A stretch of DNA of 64,000 nt. Origin: Chloroflexota bacterium (GTDB lineage Bacteria; Chloroflexota; UBA11872; VXNJ01). Position 1 is the first letter of the stretch. Every line of letters begins with the position of its first letter. The DNA is taken from assembly GCA_009840625.1 (NCBI GenBank), contig VXNJ01000001.1:496001-560000 (forward strand). The letters run 5' to 3'. Below are positions 26,386-34,990 of this stretch, piece by piece. Made by a program: the position numbers and the translations under genes. The notes beneath the pieces are model-generated. The model made no database searches, had not been told where the DNA came from, and saw only the letters and a program-made list of their open reading frames with translations.

Positions 26386-27597
26386 GTGCCCCCGGACAGA
26401 CCTAGACGCCGGTCTCGGACCCGCTACGAAGGCCCGACCCGGAAGATTCTGGTGGTCGATGACGAGCCTGACCTGGAGCCGCTGATCCTGCAGCGCATGC
26501 GTCGCCAGATCAGGTCCGGTCAATACGAATTTCAATTCGCCGGCAACGGCGTCGAGGCCGTCGCCCTTCTCGAGCAGGACAAGGAGATCGAGCTAGTCCT
26601 CTCCGACATCAACATGCCGAGGATGGACGGGTTGACGCTCCTGCAACAGATTCCGCAGATCACCGACGACATTCGGTCAGTCATCATCTCCGCATACGGT
26701 GACATGGACAACATCCGAACCGCCATGAATCGGGGCGCGTTCGATTTCGTCACCAAACCGGTCGATTTCAAAGACCTGGACATCACCATTGAGCGCGCGC
26801 TCAACAACCTTGCCGAATGGCGCAACGCGCTGGCGGCCAGGGACCAACTTGTCTCGCTGCAGCGCGAATTGGACATTGCGCGGCGCCTGCAGGAATCAAT
26901 CCTGCCGAAGTCGTTTCCGAAGAGCGACGATTTCGAAATCTCCGGATTCATGCAGGCCGCCCGCAACGTGGGCGGCGACTTCTACGATTTCCTAGAACTG
27001 CCGAACGGAAACGTCGGTTTGGTCATCGCCGACGTATCCGACAAGGGCGTGTCGGCGGCGATGTTCATGATGTCGGCGCGCACCACGATCAAGGGGGCCG
27101 CCTTAGACGGATGCGACGCCGCCGAGGTGCTTACGCGGGCCAACGACTTGCTCAGCGCCGACAACCCCAACATGATGTTCGTCACCGCCTTTTACGCCGA
27201 GTACGAACCTGCCAGCGGAACCCTTACCTACGCCAACGGCGGGCATGACCTGCCGGTGTTGGTTGACAGAGACGGGGCGCGCACCATCCCTTCGACCGGC
27301 GGAGTTGCGCTCGGAGTCTTGCCGGGAATGCCGTATTCGGCCGAATCGATAAAGATGCAAGTCGGCGATACGTTTGTGGCCTATACCGACGGGGTCACCG
27401 ACGCAATGAGCCCGCAGGAGGAACAGTTCGGCCTCGGTCGCCTGATGCAGCTGTTCGCCGAAAAACCCCCGTCGCACGCCGGCGCAACGGTAAACGATGT
27501 GGTGGCGGCCGTCAAACGGTTCGCCGCCGAACAGGACCAATTCGACGACATCACGTGCCTTGTTTTGCAGCGACTGGCGCCGGGATCGCGGCTGTGA
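26386..27597 (+). CDS. Response regulator with PP2C (SpoIIE/RsbU-type) phosphatase output
   Basis: A 403-residue two-domain protein. Residues 20-140 form a receiver: acidic pair D25-D26, phospho-acceptor D74 in LVLSDINMPRMDG and the Lys of TKPVDF. A helical linker (about 140-180, RELDIARRLQESILP) joins a SpoIIE-type PP2C phosphatase with metal motifs GGDFYDFLE, ADVSDKGVSAAMF and YTDGVTDA. Phosphorylation of D74 by the histidine kinase of the operon would control dephosphorylation of the STAS protein. GTG start 39 bases after the STAS gene; its stop overlaps the next gene. Confidence 0.93.
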   Translation: MPPDRPRRRSRTRYEGPTRKILVVDDEPDLEPLILQRMRRQIRSGQYEFQFAGNGVEAVALLEQDKEIELVLSDINMPRMDGLTLLQQIPQITDDIRSVIISAYGDMDNIRTAMNRGAFDFVTKPVDFKDLDITIERALNNLAEWRNALAARDQLVSLQRELDIARRLQESILPKSFPKSDDFEISGFMQAARNVGGDFYDFLELPNGNVGLVIADVSDKGVSAAMFMMSARTTIKGAALDGCDAAEVLTRANDLLSADNPNMMFVTAFYAEYEPASGTLTYANGGHDLPVLVDRDGARTIPSTGGVALGVLPGMPYSAESIKMQVGDTFVAYTDGVTDAMSPQEEQFGLGRLMQLFAEKPPSHAGATVNDVVAAVKRFAAEQDQFDDITCLVLQRLAPGSRL

Positions 27598-28007
27598 AGC
27601 GCGAGCTCTCGCTCACCCCGGAACTGGACTCGGTCAGCAAGCTTGCCGATACCGTTGCCGAAGTGTCGGCCGACGACGATTGGACGCCCGATCTCGAATA
27701 CAAGGTTGCGTTGGCGGTCGAGGAAATCGGCATGAACATCGTCTCCTACGCCGGCCTTTCCAATGACCAGGCCATCCAGGTGACGATCGATTCGACGCCG
27801 GAATCGGTAACGGTCGTCTTCTCGGATCCTGGGCCGGCGTTTAATCCGTTTGTCGACGCGCCCGCCCCGGATCTGGAGGCGTCGGTCGCCGACCGCCGCA
27901 TCGGTGGGCTTGGAGTCCACCTGGTGGAAACTCTGATGGACATGGTTTCCTACGACCGCGGAAGCGGCCGCAACAACCTGACCATGGTTGCCAATCGGGC
28001 AAAGTGA
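27594..28007 (+). CDS. RsbW-like serine kinase / anti-sigma factor (HATPase_c_2)
   Basis: A 137-residue stand-alone GHKL ATPase domain. The N-box is VEEIGMNIVSYAG, followed by a DPGPAFNPF G1-like box and the GGLGVHLV G2-like box. There is no His-phosphotransfer domain, which fits an anti-sigma kinase phosphorylating the STAS antagonist. GTG 27594 overlaps the phosphatase stop (GTGA), and its own stop overlaps the next GTG, so the three are translationally coupled. No sigma factor gene is present in the window, so its target is encoded elsewhere or is not a sigma factor. Confidence 0.88.
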   Translation: MKRELSLTPELDSVSKLADTVAEVSADDDWTPDLEYKVALAVEEIGMNIVSYAGLSNDQAIQVTIDSTPESVTVVFSDPGPAFNPFVDAPAPDLEASVADRRIGGLGVHLVETLMDMVSYDRGSGRNNLTMVANRAK

Positions 28008-29281
28008 TTCCGCTGTTGACCCGCCGGCCAGCCCTTGCCGCGTTGGCGGGGCTGGTGGTCTTGGGCGCGGCCATTGCGGCGATGGTGTTTGTGTTGACGC
28101 GCCCCGACGCGCCCGCAAACGTGAACGCGGACGCGACCGGGCCGGTACCGGCCGTGGCCCCGGACCCGGGCCCGGAACCCGGGATTTTCAATGACCGGGT
28201 AGTTTTCGGCCAAACCGCCGCATTCAGCGGACCGGCGCAGGGACTGGGCATCGAAATGCGGCGCGGCATTGAAGCCGCGTTCGCGGAAGCCAATCGATCG
28301 GGAGGAGTCAACGGCCGGAGGCTTGAGCTGGTGTCCCTGGACGATGCCTACGAACCGGAGGCGGCAATCACCAACGCTCAGCAGTTGATCGGTGTGCAGG
28401 AAGTCTTTGCGCTGATCGGATCGGTGGGAACCCCGACTTCCCGTTCTACGGTTCCGGTTGCCGGCGAAGCGGGGGTGCCCTTCATAGCCCCCTTCACCGG
28501 CGCGGCGTTTCTGCGCGATCCGCAACTCGAGCACGTGATCAACCTGCGCGCTTCCTATGCGCAGGAAACAGAGACGATGGTCGGACTGTTCGTAGATCGA
28601 CGCGGCTTCGACCGCATCGGAGTCCTATACCAGGACGATTCCTTCGGCAGGACCGGGTACAACGGCGCCCGGGACGCCCTGGCGAGGCGGGGCCTTGAGC
28701 CGGTCGGGGTCGGGCTTTATCCGCGCAACACCACCGCCATCAAGACGGCGCTGCTGGACCTGTCGGCGGCCGAACCCGAAGCGATCATCCTAATCGGCGC
28801 TTACGAACCGGTCGGTACGTTGATCAGCCTGGCCAAGTCGATCGGATTGGATTCAGAGTTCATCGCGATTTCGTTTGTTGGGTCAAATTCGCTCGCCCAG
28901 CAGCTGGGGCCGGACGGCGAGGGAGTGAAAGTCACCCAGGTTGTGCCCCTGCCCACCGACCGGTCGGTGCCGATAGTGGTCGAGTACTTGGACGCGATGG
29001 CGTCGCACGATGTCACCGGCCTGCCCGGATTCGTCTCGCTCGAGGGCTATCTGGCCGGACGCCTGGCAATCGCGGGGCTGGCCGCCTGCGGCCCAGACCT
29101 GAGCCGGACATGCTTTGTTGACGGGCTCAAATCGCTGGTCGAATTCGAATTGGGAGGGTTCCCCCTCTCCTTCGGGCCCGATGACAACCAGGGTTCCGAC
29201 AGCGTGTTCCTGACCGAAATCGGACCCGAAGGGCGTTTCCGGCCCCTCGCTCCCGACAACCCTCCCGCCGTTCCGGTTTAG
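28004..29281 (+). CDS. Branched-chain-amino-acid-type periplasmic binding protein, membrane-anchored sensor candidate
   Basis: A 425-residue type I periplasmic-binding protein (LivJ-like, Peripla_BP_6). A hydrophobic N-terminal segment (about residues 9-33) lacks a lipobox Cys, so it may be an uncleaved anchor or signal. A Pro/Gly-rich linker leads into FGQTAAFSGPAQ, the typical first strand, and GVNGRRLELVSLDD. It is followed after eight bases by a histidine kinase and not by ABC permeases, so a role as ligand-sensing subunit for that kinase is more likely than transport. The ligand is unknown; amino acids or small amides are usual in the family. Confidence 0.85.
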   Translation: MIPLLTRRPALAALAGLVVLGAAIAAMVFVLTRPDAPANVNADATGPVPAVAPDPGPEPGIFNDRVVFGQTAAFSGPAQGLGIEMRRGIEAAFAEANRSGGVNGRRLELVSLDDAYEPEAAITNAQQLIGVQEVFALIGSVGTPTSRSTVPVAGEAGVPFIAPFTGAAFLRDPQLEHVINLRASYAQETETMVGLFVDRRGFDRIGVLYQDDSFGRTGYNGARDALARRGLEPVGVGLYPRNTTAIKTALLDLSAAEPEAIILIGAYEPVGTLISLAKSIGLDSEFIAISFVGSNSLAQQLGPDGEGVKVTQVVPLPTDRSVPIVVEYLDAMASHDVTGLPGFVSLEGYLAGRLAIAGLAACGPDLSRTCFVDGLKSLVEFELGGFPLSFGPDDNQGSDSVFLTEIGPEGRFRPLAPDNPPAVPV

Positions 29282-29289
29282 AGTCACCG

Positions 29290-31521
29290 ATGGCACTGAC
29301 CGGAAACCGATGGGCGCGGGCGGCGGGTGATGCCATCCGCGCCGACTGGGATTGGCTCTTGGCCAACCTCCCGGCGCTGCCGCGCCGCATCGCGACCCAG
29401 ATGTATCTGGGCATCGGCGGTGCCTTGGTCATGACGCTGCTGGCGGGCACCGTGGCCCTGATTTCTTTCGAAGTCGTTGGCCGATTCCAGACTCAGATCA
29501 CCGAGAACGCGGTGCCGGAGTTGACGGCGGCCTTTGACCTGGCTCGAATCTCCGGAAATCTGGTGGCGGTGGGGCCCCGGCTGGCATCGGCGGATTCCCC
29601 AGAACAATTCGACCTGGCCGCCGAGGAGGCCGCCTCGGTGCGCGCCGAACTGGACGCCGTCCTGGCGGGGTTCGCCGGTCAGGGTGAGGACGTGGCCCAG
29701 ATACGCCAATTGAGCGCCGCCATTTCTCAAGACATAGCCCAGCTTGAAGATGATCAGCGCCAGATTCTGGAGCTGAACGCCCGGGCGGCCCTCATCAGCG
29801 ATCAGATCGCGCTGCTGCGCGATGACTTGGCCGGGCTGCTGGGTCCGGCTATCGACGACCAGCTCTTCTTCCTGGCGACCGGCATCCGCGATGACCCAGC
29901 CTTGTCGGCCGGGCCCGGCACCCAGATCGGGGACTACCTGACCTCTGAGGAGCTGAACGTTTACCGCCGCCTGACTGATCTTCAGGCCGATGCCAATATC
30001 GCGGTGCAGGTGTTGGCGTCGGCGTTCATCCTCGACCAGGCAGCGGCGGTTGAGCCCCTGCGGGAGCGATTCGAAGCGGCCGCCGAACGAATGCAGCTGG
30101 GTCTCGCCGGGCTGGCCGGTCACCCGATCCAGGGATTGCTCGCACCGGCATTCGGCCAGCTGCAGGGACTGGCGCTGACGGAAGCGGGCGGGTTCGACAC
30201 CATGGAGAACAAGCTGCGCATCACCCAGCAGCAGGCCGATACGATGAGTCACAGTCAGGCGAGCGCGGGAATCCTCGGCCTGCACGTGGACAACCTCGTG
30301 CGCGCCGCATCCGGCGATGCCGCCAGCGCCAGCATGGATGCTTCGAATTCAATTCAAGTCGGCCGCCTGTTCCTATTCGCCATTACCGCCCTGGCGGTCG
30401 CCGGCGGATTGCTTATCGCCTGGCTTTACGTTGGCCGCGTCATAACCGCCCGCATAGACCAGCTCGCGGTCTGGATGCGACGGTTGGCCGGGGGCGATCT
30501 GGAGGCCCGCGAAGTGGTGGCCGGGAACGACGAAATCGCCGAACTGGGTGAGACGCTGGAGGTTTTCCGTCGCCACGCCCTCGAAGTACAGCGCCTGAAC
30601 CTGGTCGAGGAACTGGCCCAGCAACTGCAGGAGAACAACAAGGAGCTCGAGGCCGCGGTGGCCGAACTGCGGCGCGCTCAAGGACAGATCGTGGCCCAGG
30701 AGAAACTCGCCGCCCTGGGCGAACTCACCGCCGCAGTCGCCCACGAAATCCGCAATCCGCTCAATTTCATCAAGAACTTTTCCGAGGCCTCGGAAGAGCT
30801 GCTCGAGGAACTCGGAGACGTGGCCGATCCCGAAAGCGGCGAGATTGACGAGGAGGGGCGCGAGATCATCGTCGAAGTCGCAACCGACCTGGAAGACAAC
30901 CTGGAGCGGATCCGCAACCACTGCCAGCGCGCCGAAAACATCGTGACCAACATGCTGCGCATGGGCCGCGGATCGGGAGAGCTGCAGGCCACCGACATAA
31001 ACCACCTGATTTCCCTGCACGCTAAGCTGGCGTTTCAGGGAGCCCGGTCCAAAGACCCCGACCTGCAGGCCGACCTTGCCTACGAGCTAGATCCGGACGT
31101 CGGCCAGGTGATGGTGATCCCGCAGGACATGGGAAGGGTGATCCTGAACCTCGTGTCCAACGCCTGCTACGCGGTCGACGAGCGCTGGCGCGGCACCATC
31201 GCCGGGCCCGCCCCTAGCAATGGCGGCGAAAGCGGTCCACGAATCCGGCTCATGTCGGCCAAAGATCCCGAAAACGTCGAGATCAGGGTTCGCGACAACG
31301 GTTCCGGCATCCCGGCCGACGTCGTGGACAAGATCTTCAATCCGTTTTTTACGACCAAGCCGACCGATCAGGGAACGGGTCTGGGGCTTTCAATCTCCAA
31401 CGACATCGTCGTCAGGCGCGGCGGGACGATGAGCGTGGAATCCGAACCGGGCCAGTTCACCGAGTTCACTATCCGGTTCCCGGTCGAACCACCGCTGGCC
31501 GGTGCCGTCGAAGCTAGCTAA
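29290..31521 (+). CDS. TorS-like sensor histidine kinase
   Basis: A 743-residue membrane kinase. Transmembrane segments lie at about residues 38-62 and 357-380 and enclose a long, mostly helical extracytoplasmic domain resembling TorS-type sensors, which bind a periplasmic binding protein. A HAMP domain (about 381-435) and a coiled coil precede HisKA with H485 in AAVAHEIRNPLNF. The ATPase domain has N-box NLVSNACYAV, DNGSGIP and a GTGLGLSI box. No receiver or Hpt domain is fused. Its probable partner is the receiver-phosphatase encoded upstream in the same operon. The stop overlaps the stop of the convergent next gene. Confidence 0.92.
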   Translation: MALTGNRWARAAGDAIRADWDWLLANLPALPRRIATQMYLGIGGALVMTLLAGTVALISFEVVGRFQTQITENAVPELTAAFDLARISGNLVAVGPRLASADSPEQFDLAAEEAASVRAELDAVLAGFAGQGEDVAQIRQLSAAISQDIAQLEDDQRQILELNARAALISDQIALLRDDLAGLLGPAIDDQLFFLATGIRDDPALSAGPGTQIGDYLTSEELNVYRRLTDLQADANIAVQVLASAFILDQAAAVEPLRERFEAAAERMQLGLAGLAGHPIQGLLAPAFGQLQGLALTEAGGFDTMENKLRITQQQADTMSHSQASAGILGLHVDNLVRAASGDAASASMDASNSIQVGRLFLFAITALAVAGGLLIAWLYVGRVITARIDQLAVWMRRLAGGDLEAREVVAGNDEIAELGETLEVFRRHALEVQRLNLVEELAQQLQENNKELEAAVAELRRAQGQIVAQEKLAALGELTAAVAHEIRNPLNFIKNFSEASEELLEELGDVADPESGEIDEEGREIIVEVATDLEDNLERIRNHCQRAENIVTNMLRMGRGSGELQATDINHLISLHAKLAFQGARSKDPDLQADLAYELDPDVGQVMVIPQDMGRVILNLVSNACYAVDERWRGTIAGPAPSNGGESGPRIRLMSAKDPENVEIRVRDNGSGIPADVVDKIFNPFFTTKPTDQGTGLGLSISNDIVVRRGGTMSVESEPGQFTEFTIRFPVEPPLAGAVEAS

Positions 31522-32480
31522 CCGGGACGATACACACGACTTGCTTCGGGATTGTCGAAATTCCGAGGAACCTGGGCAACTTCGGTCCAAAACCGATCAG
31601 GAATCGGGAATTCTGCCCAGGCCACAGTTTGCCCGATGCGGTCCGGATGGGAGCACCCGCAGATCGTGGCGGCCACGCGCGCGTTGCGCAGCGAGTACTG
31701 TAACGCGGCGGCCCCCAGTGGCACCTGGAATTCGTGGCAGATCCGCTCGATCCGGCGTACCGGCGCCAGTTGTCGCGACGTAGCCGGCATATACGTAAGC
31801 CTCGGAAACGCATCGGTCCCCTTGGCGAGGATGCCGCCCATATAAGGCGCGGCGTTAAGAACGACCATCCCGCGTTCGATTGCCTGATCGATCAAGGATT
31901 CGGCATTGCCGTTGAGGATCGAGCATCGGTTATGCGTGATCAAGAAGTCAAAGTCCCAAGTACCGACCAGCGGCGCCATTACCATCACGTCACCGGCGGC
32001 CAGCCCTACGTAGTCGCAGAGACCTTCTTCGCGGATCTTGAATAGCTCATCCAGCGCACCTCCCGATCGGGTAACCTCCCCGACGTCGGCGGCATATTCA
32101 GGGTCGTGCAGGTGCAGGATTTCCACCTTGTCGACGCCAAGTACGGCAAGGCTTTCCTCAATCGACCGCCGCGCCTGGCCGGCGTCAAAACGGCCGGTTT
32201 CCATGTCGCGATCGAGTTTGGTGGATATGACCAGATCGGCCGGTTTGCCGCCGCGCTCGCGGATGACATCGCCGACGCGTTGCTCGGACCGTCCGAATCC
32301 GTAGTTTCGCGACGTATCGAGGAAGTTGATCGGCCCGTCGAATATGGCCCGCACCGTGGACCGGGCTCGCTCCGCGTCGACTTCATACGTGTACGAGTCG
32401 GGCATATTGCCCAGCACGCCGGTGCCGATGCACACTGGGGTGACTGAGAGTTCGGTGGTTCCTAGACGGGTCTTTCGCAC
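31518..32480 (-). CDS. Aldo/keto reductase (D-threo-aldose / L-fucose dehydrogenase-like), copy 1
   Basis: A 320-residue TIM-barrel NAD(P)-dependent oxidoreductase. The catalytic tetrad is visible: Asp and Tyr in FLDTSRNYG, Lys in ISTKLDRD and His in ILHLHDPEY. The sequence style matches the AKR group of L-fucose, D-arabinose and pyridoxal dehydrogenases. GTG 32480 has a GGAG ribosome site eight bases upstream, and this start gives exactly the same length as its neighbour copy, which supports it. It is a tandem paralogue of the next gene, with highly similar sequence along its whole length. Confidence 0.88.
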   Translation of the reverse strand: MRKTRLGTTELSVTPVCIGTGVLGNMPDSYTYEVDAERARSTVRAIFDGPINFLDTSRNYGFGRSEQRVGDVIRERGGKPADLVISTKLDRDMETGRFDAGQARRSIEESLAVLGVDKVEILHLHDPEYAADVGEVTRSGGALDELFKIREEGLCDYVGLAAGDVMVMAPLVGTWDFDFLITHNRCSILNGNAESLIDQAIERGMVVLNAAPYMGGILAKGTDAFPRLTYMPATSRQLAPVRRIERICHEFQVPLGAAALQYSLRNARVAATICGCSHPDRIGQTVAWAEFPIPDRFWTEVAQVPRNFDNPEASRVYRPG

Positions 32481-32615
32481 AAATCCGCTCCAGGTAAGAA
32501 GCACATCCCAGTCACACGATCCCGAACCGGTGCGGACTCAAATTGAATTGACGCAGTTGGAGCCGGGTCGCTGGGTACCGGATTACGATCATTCGGCGAT
32601 CGCCGATTTGAAGGA

Positions 32616-33578
32616 TCAACCCGGCTTGTATTCGCGGTCGGCTTCAGGGTCGCCGAACCCGCGTGGTATCTGCGCGATCGCGTTCCAGAATCCTTCCGGA
32701 ACCGGGTGCTCAAACCAGGCAATAGTCTGCTCGATCCGTTCCGGGCGCGAGCAGCCGCAGATGGTCGCGCTCACCCGTGGATCGCGCTGCGAATACTGCA
32801 GCGCGGCAGCGCCCAGCGGCACCTGGTATTCCCGGCAGATCTGCTCGAGTTCGCGCACCGGATCGAGCTGTTTCCGGGACGCCGGCATGTAGGTCATGCG
32901 CGGGTACGCCTCACTGCCCTTGGCCAGGACGCCACCCATGTAGGGAGCGGCGTTTAGGACGACAATCCCGCGCTCGATCGCCAGGTCGAACAGCGGCTCG
33001 GCGTTGCCGTTGATGATTGAGAACCGGTTGTGCGAGATCAAGAAGTCAAAGTCCCACGTCTCAACCAGCGGCGTCATTACGGTCACGTCACCGGCGGCCA
33101 GGCCGACGTAGTCGCACAGGCCTTCGCTGCGCATCTTGAATAACTCGTCCAGAGCGCCCCCCGACCGGGTCACTTCGTCAATGTCGGCGGCGTATTCGGG
33201 ATCGTGCAGGTGCAGGATCTCCACTCGATCGACGCCAAGGGCCGACAGGCTCTCTTCCAGGGAACGGCGCGCCTGGGCGGCGTCGAACCGCCCGCTGTCC
33301 ATGTCGCGATCGAGCTTGGTGGAAATGACCAGATCGGCGGGTTTGCCGCCCCGCTCGCGAATAACGTCACCGATCCGCGCCTCGGACTGTCCCATGCCGT
33401 AATTTCGCGAGACGTCCAGGAAATTTAGCGGACCGTCGAAGATTGCCCGCACGGTTGACCAGGCTCGTTCCTCGCCGACCGCGTAGGTGTAAGTGTCCGG
33501 CATATTGCCAAGCGCGCTGGTTCCGATGCAGATTGGCGTCACCAGCAAGTCGGTGGCACCCAGACGGACTTTTTCCAT
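32616..33578 (-). CDS. Aldo/keto reductase (D-threo-aldose / L-fucose dehydrogenase-like), copy 2
   Basis: A 320-residue paralogue of the gene at 31518, in the same orientation and separated from it by 135 bases. The tetrad is intact: FLDVSRNYG, ISTKLDRD, ILHLHDPEY. ATG 33578 is preceded by an AAAGGGA ribosome site. Differences from copy 1 are scattered, so both are probably functional and may have shifted in substrate. It is divergent from a Gfo/Idh gene across 139 bases; together they suggest sugar oxidation. Confidence 0.88.
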   Translation of the reverse strand: MEKVRLGATDLLVTPICIGTSALGNMPDTYTYAVGEERAWSTVRAIFDGPLNFLDVSRNYGMGQSEARIGDVIRERGGKPADLVISTKLDRDMDSGRFDAAQARRSLEESLSALGVDRVEILHLHDPEYAADIDEVTRSGGALDELFKMRSEGLCDYVGLAAGDVTVMTPLVETWDFDFLISHNRFSIINGNAEPLFDLAIERGIVVLNAAPYMGGVLAKGSEAYPRMTYMPASRKQLDPVRELEQICREYQVPLGAAALQYSQRDPRVSATICGCSRPERIEQTIAWFEHPVPEGFWNAIAQIPRGFGDPEADREYKPG

Positions 33579-33717
33579 CAACAAATCCCTTTGGCGTTCG
33601 TTCGTGTACTGGCCCCGGCCATTATTGCTATTGGGGCCCGCATCCACAGATGAGCGCCGAGCGTAATTTGGCGGCGGACCCATACCAGTTCGGGTCAGCG
33701 CCGGAGGGTGGCAGAAC

Positions 33718-34965
33718 ATGCGGATCGGGATCATCGGTTGCGGGCGAGTCCTGCCTGCCCATCTGGCTGGGATATCCCAGGTGATCGAAGCCGGCGTCTG
33801 TGAGGCCACGATCACGGCTCTGTGTTCCGGTCACATCAAAAACGCGCTGATGTTTCGTTCTCCCGAAGACGGGATTGAGCCCCGAAAACCGCCGGTCAGC
33901 GATCCCGCGAATCCGATGTCGACGCCGCACATCTACGTTTCCGAACTGCAATCGGAAAGACCGGAGGTGTTCGACGACTATCGGGCAATGCTCGATGCCG
34001 ACCTGGTCGACGCGGTACTGATATTGACCCAGGTATCGCAGCACCATGGGATGGCCCGGGACTGCTTCAGCGCCGGGGTGCACGCGTTGGTCGAAAAACC
34101 GATGGCGATAACCACCCACGCCGCCCAGACGATGATCGACTCGGCTGCCGCCCACGATTGCGTCCTGGCGGTGGCGGAAATGGTTCGCCACATCGAACTG
34201 CACCGCGCCCAGCACTGGGTCGTGGAAAGCGGCCGTATCGGATCCATCCAGTTCGTGGTCCACCGCGAGATGGGTGTGCCCGGTAGACCGCCCCACTTCG
34301 GGTCCGGGAACCTATGGCGGCACCAGCTCAACCGGGTCGGATCGAATACCGCCCTCGACCTGGGGGTCCATCGCCTGCACATGATCGAATACGTTGCCGG
34401 CCGGATTGAAGCGGTAAGCGGGATGGCCGGCACTCTCGAGGAGATCAAAACCGCCCCCGACGCCCACGCCGACTACGCCGAGGTCCGGGACGAATCGGAT
34501 GACTTTTGCATTTCGCAGTTGCGGCTGGCCGGTGGCGGTTTCGGCCAGGTCCTGATCGCCCGCGGGCTGCACGGCCGACCGCTCGATCAGCCGCACGTTA
34601 CCGCCTATTACGGCAGTTCGGGATCGATCGTCGGTCGCAACATCGTCGACGATCGCGGCAATTCGGCCGACGTTGTCGACCTGCTCTGGCGGGACGCCGA
34701 ACGGGCCGTCCTTGGTGGGTGGTTTCCGGAGGGAATCAAGCACGAATTCGGTCTTCAGTTCGCCGATTTCCTGGCCGCTATTAACAGCGGCGGAAGCGTC
34801 GCACCCGAATGCGACGGCCGGCAGGGCCTGCGCGATCTGGCGCTCGCCTACGCCCAGCTCGAATCCAGCTCGCTCAAGCGCGAGATTACGCCCGAAGAGG
34901 TGGTCGATCGCCGCGCCTACGCCTGGCAGGGGCCGATCGATGCATCACTTGGCCTGGACGGATAA
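33718..34965 (+). CDS. Gfo/Idh/MocA family NAD(P)-dependent oxidoreductase
   Basis: A 415-residue member beginning IGIIGCGRVLPAHLAG, with an insertion of about 40 residues between the first strand-helix unit and the rest of the Rossmann fold (SPEDGIEPRKPPVS region), then ALVEKPMAIT with the EKP motif and the dehydrogenase domain carrying DLGVHRLHMIEY. The longer-than-usual N-terminal half is the odd feature. Substrate unknown. Divergent from the tandem aldo/keto reductases and convergent with an amidase. Confidence 0.85.
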   Translation: MRIGIIGCGRVLPAHLAGISQVIEAGVCEATITALCSGHIKNALMFRSPEDGIEPRKPPVSDPANPMSTPHIYVSELQSERPEVFDDYRAMLDADLVDAVLILTQVSQHHGMARDCFSAGVHALVEKPMAITTHAAQTMIDSAAAHDCVLAVAEMVRHIELHRAQHWVVESGRIGSIQFVVHREMGVPGRPPHFGSGNLWRHQLNRVGSNTALDLGVHRLHMIEYVAGRIEAVSGMAGTLEEIKTAPDAHADYAEVRDESDDFCISQLRLAGGGFGQVLIARGLHGRPLDQPHVTAYYGSSGSIVGRNIVDDRGNSADVVDLLWRDAERAVLGGWFPEGIKHEFGLQFADFLAAINSGGSVAPECDGRQGLRDLALAYAQLESSSLKREITPEEVVDRRAYAWQGPIDASLGLDG

Positions 34966-34990
34966 CCGCACCGGCTACCAACGCACCGGA

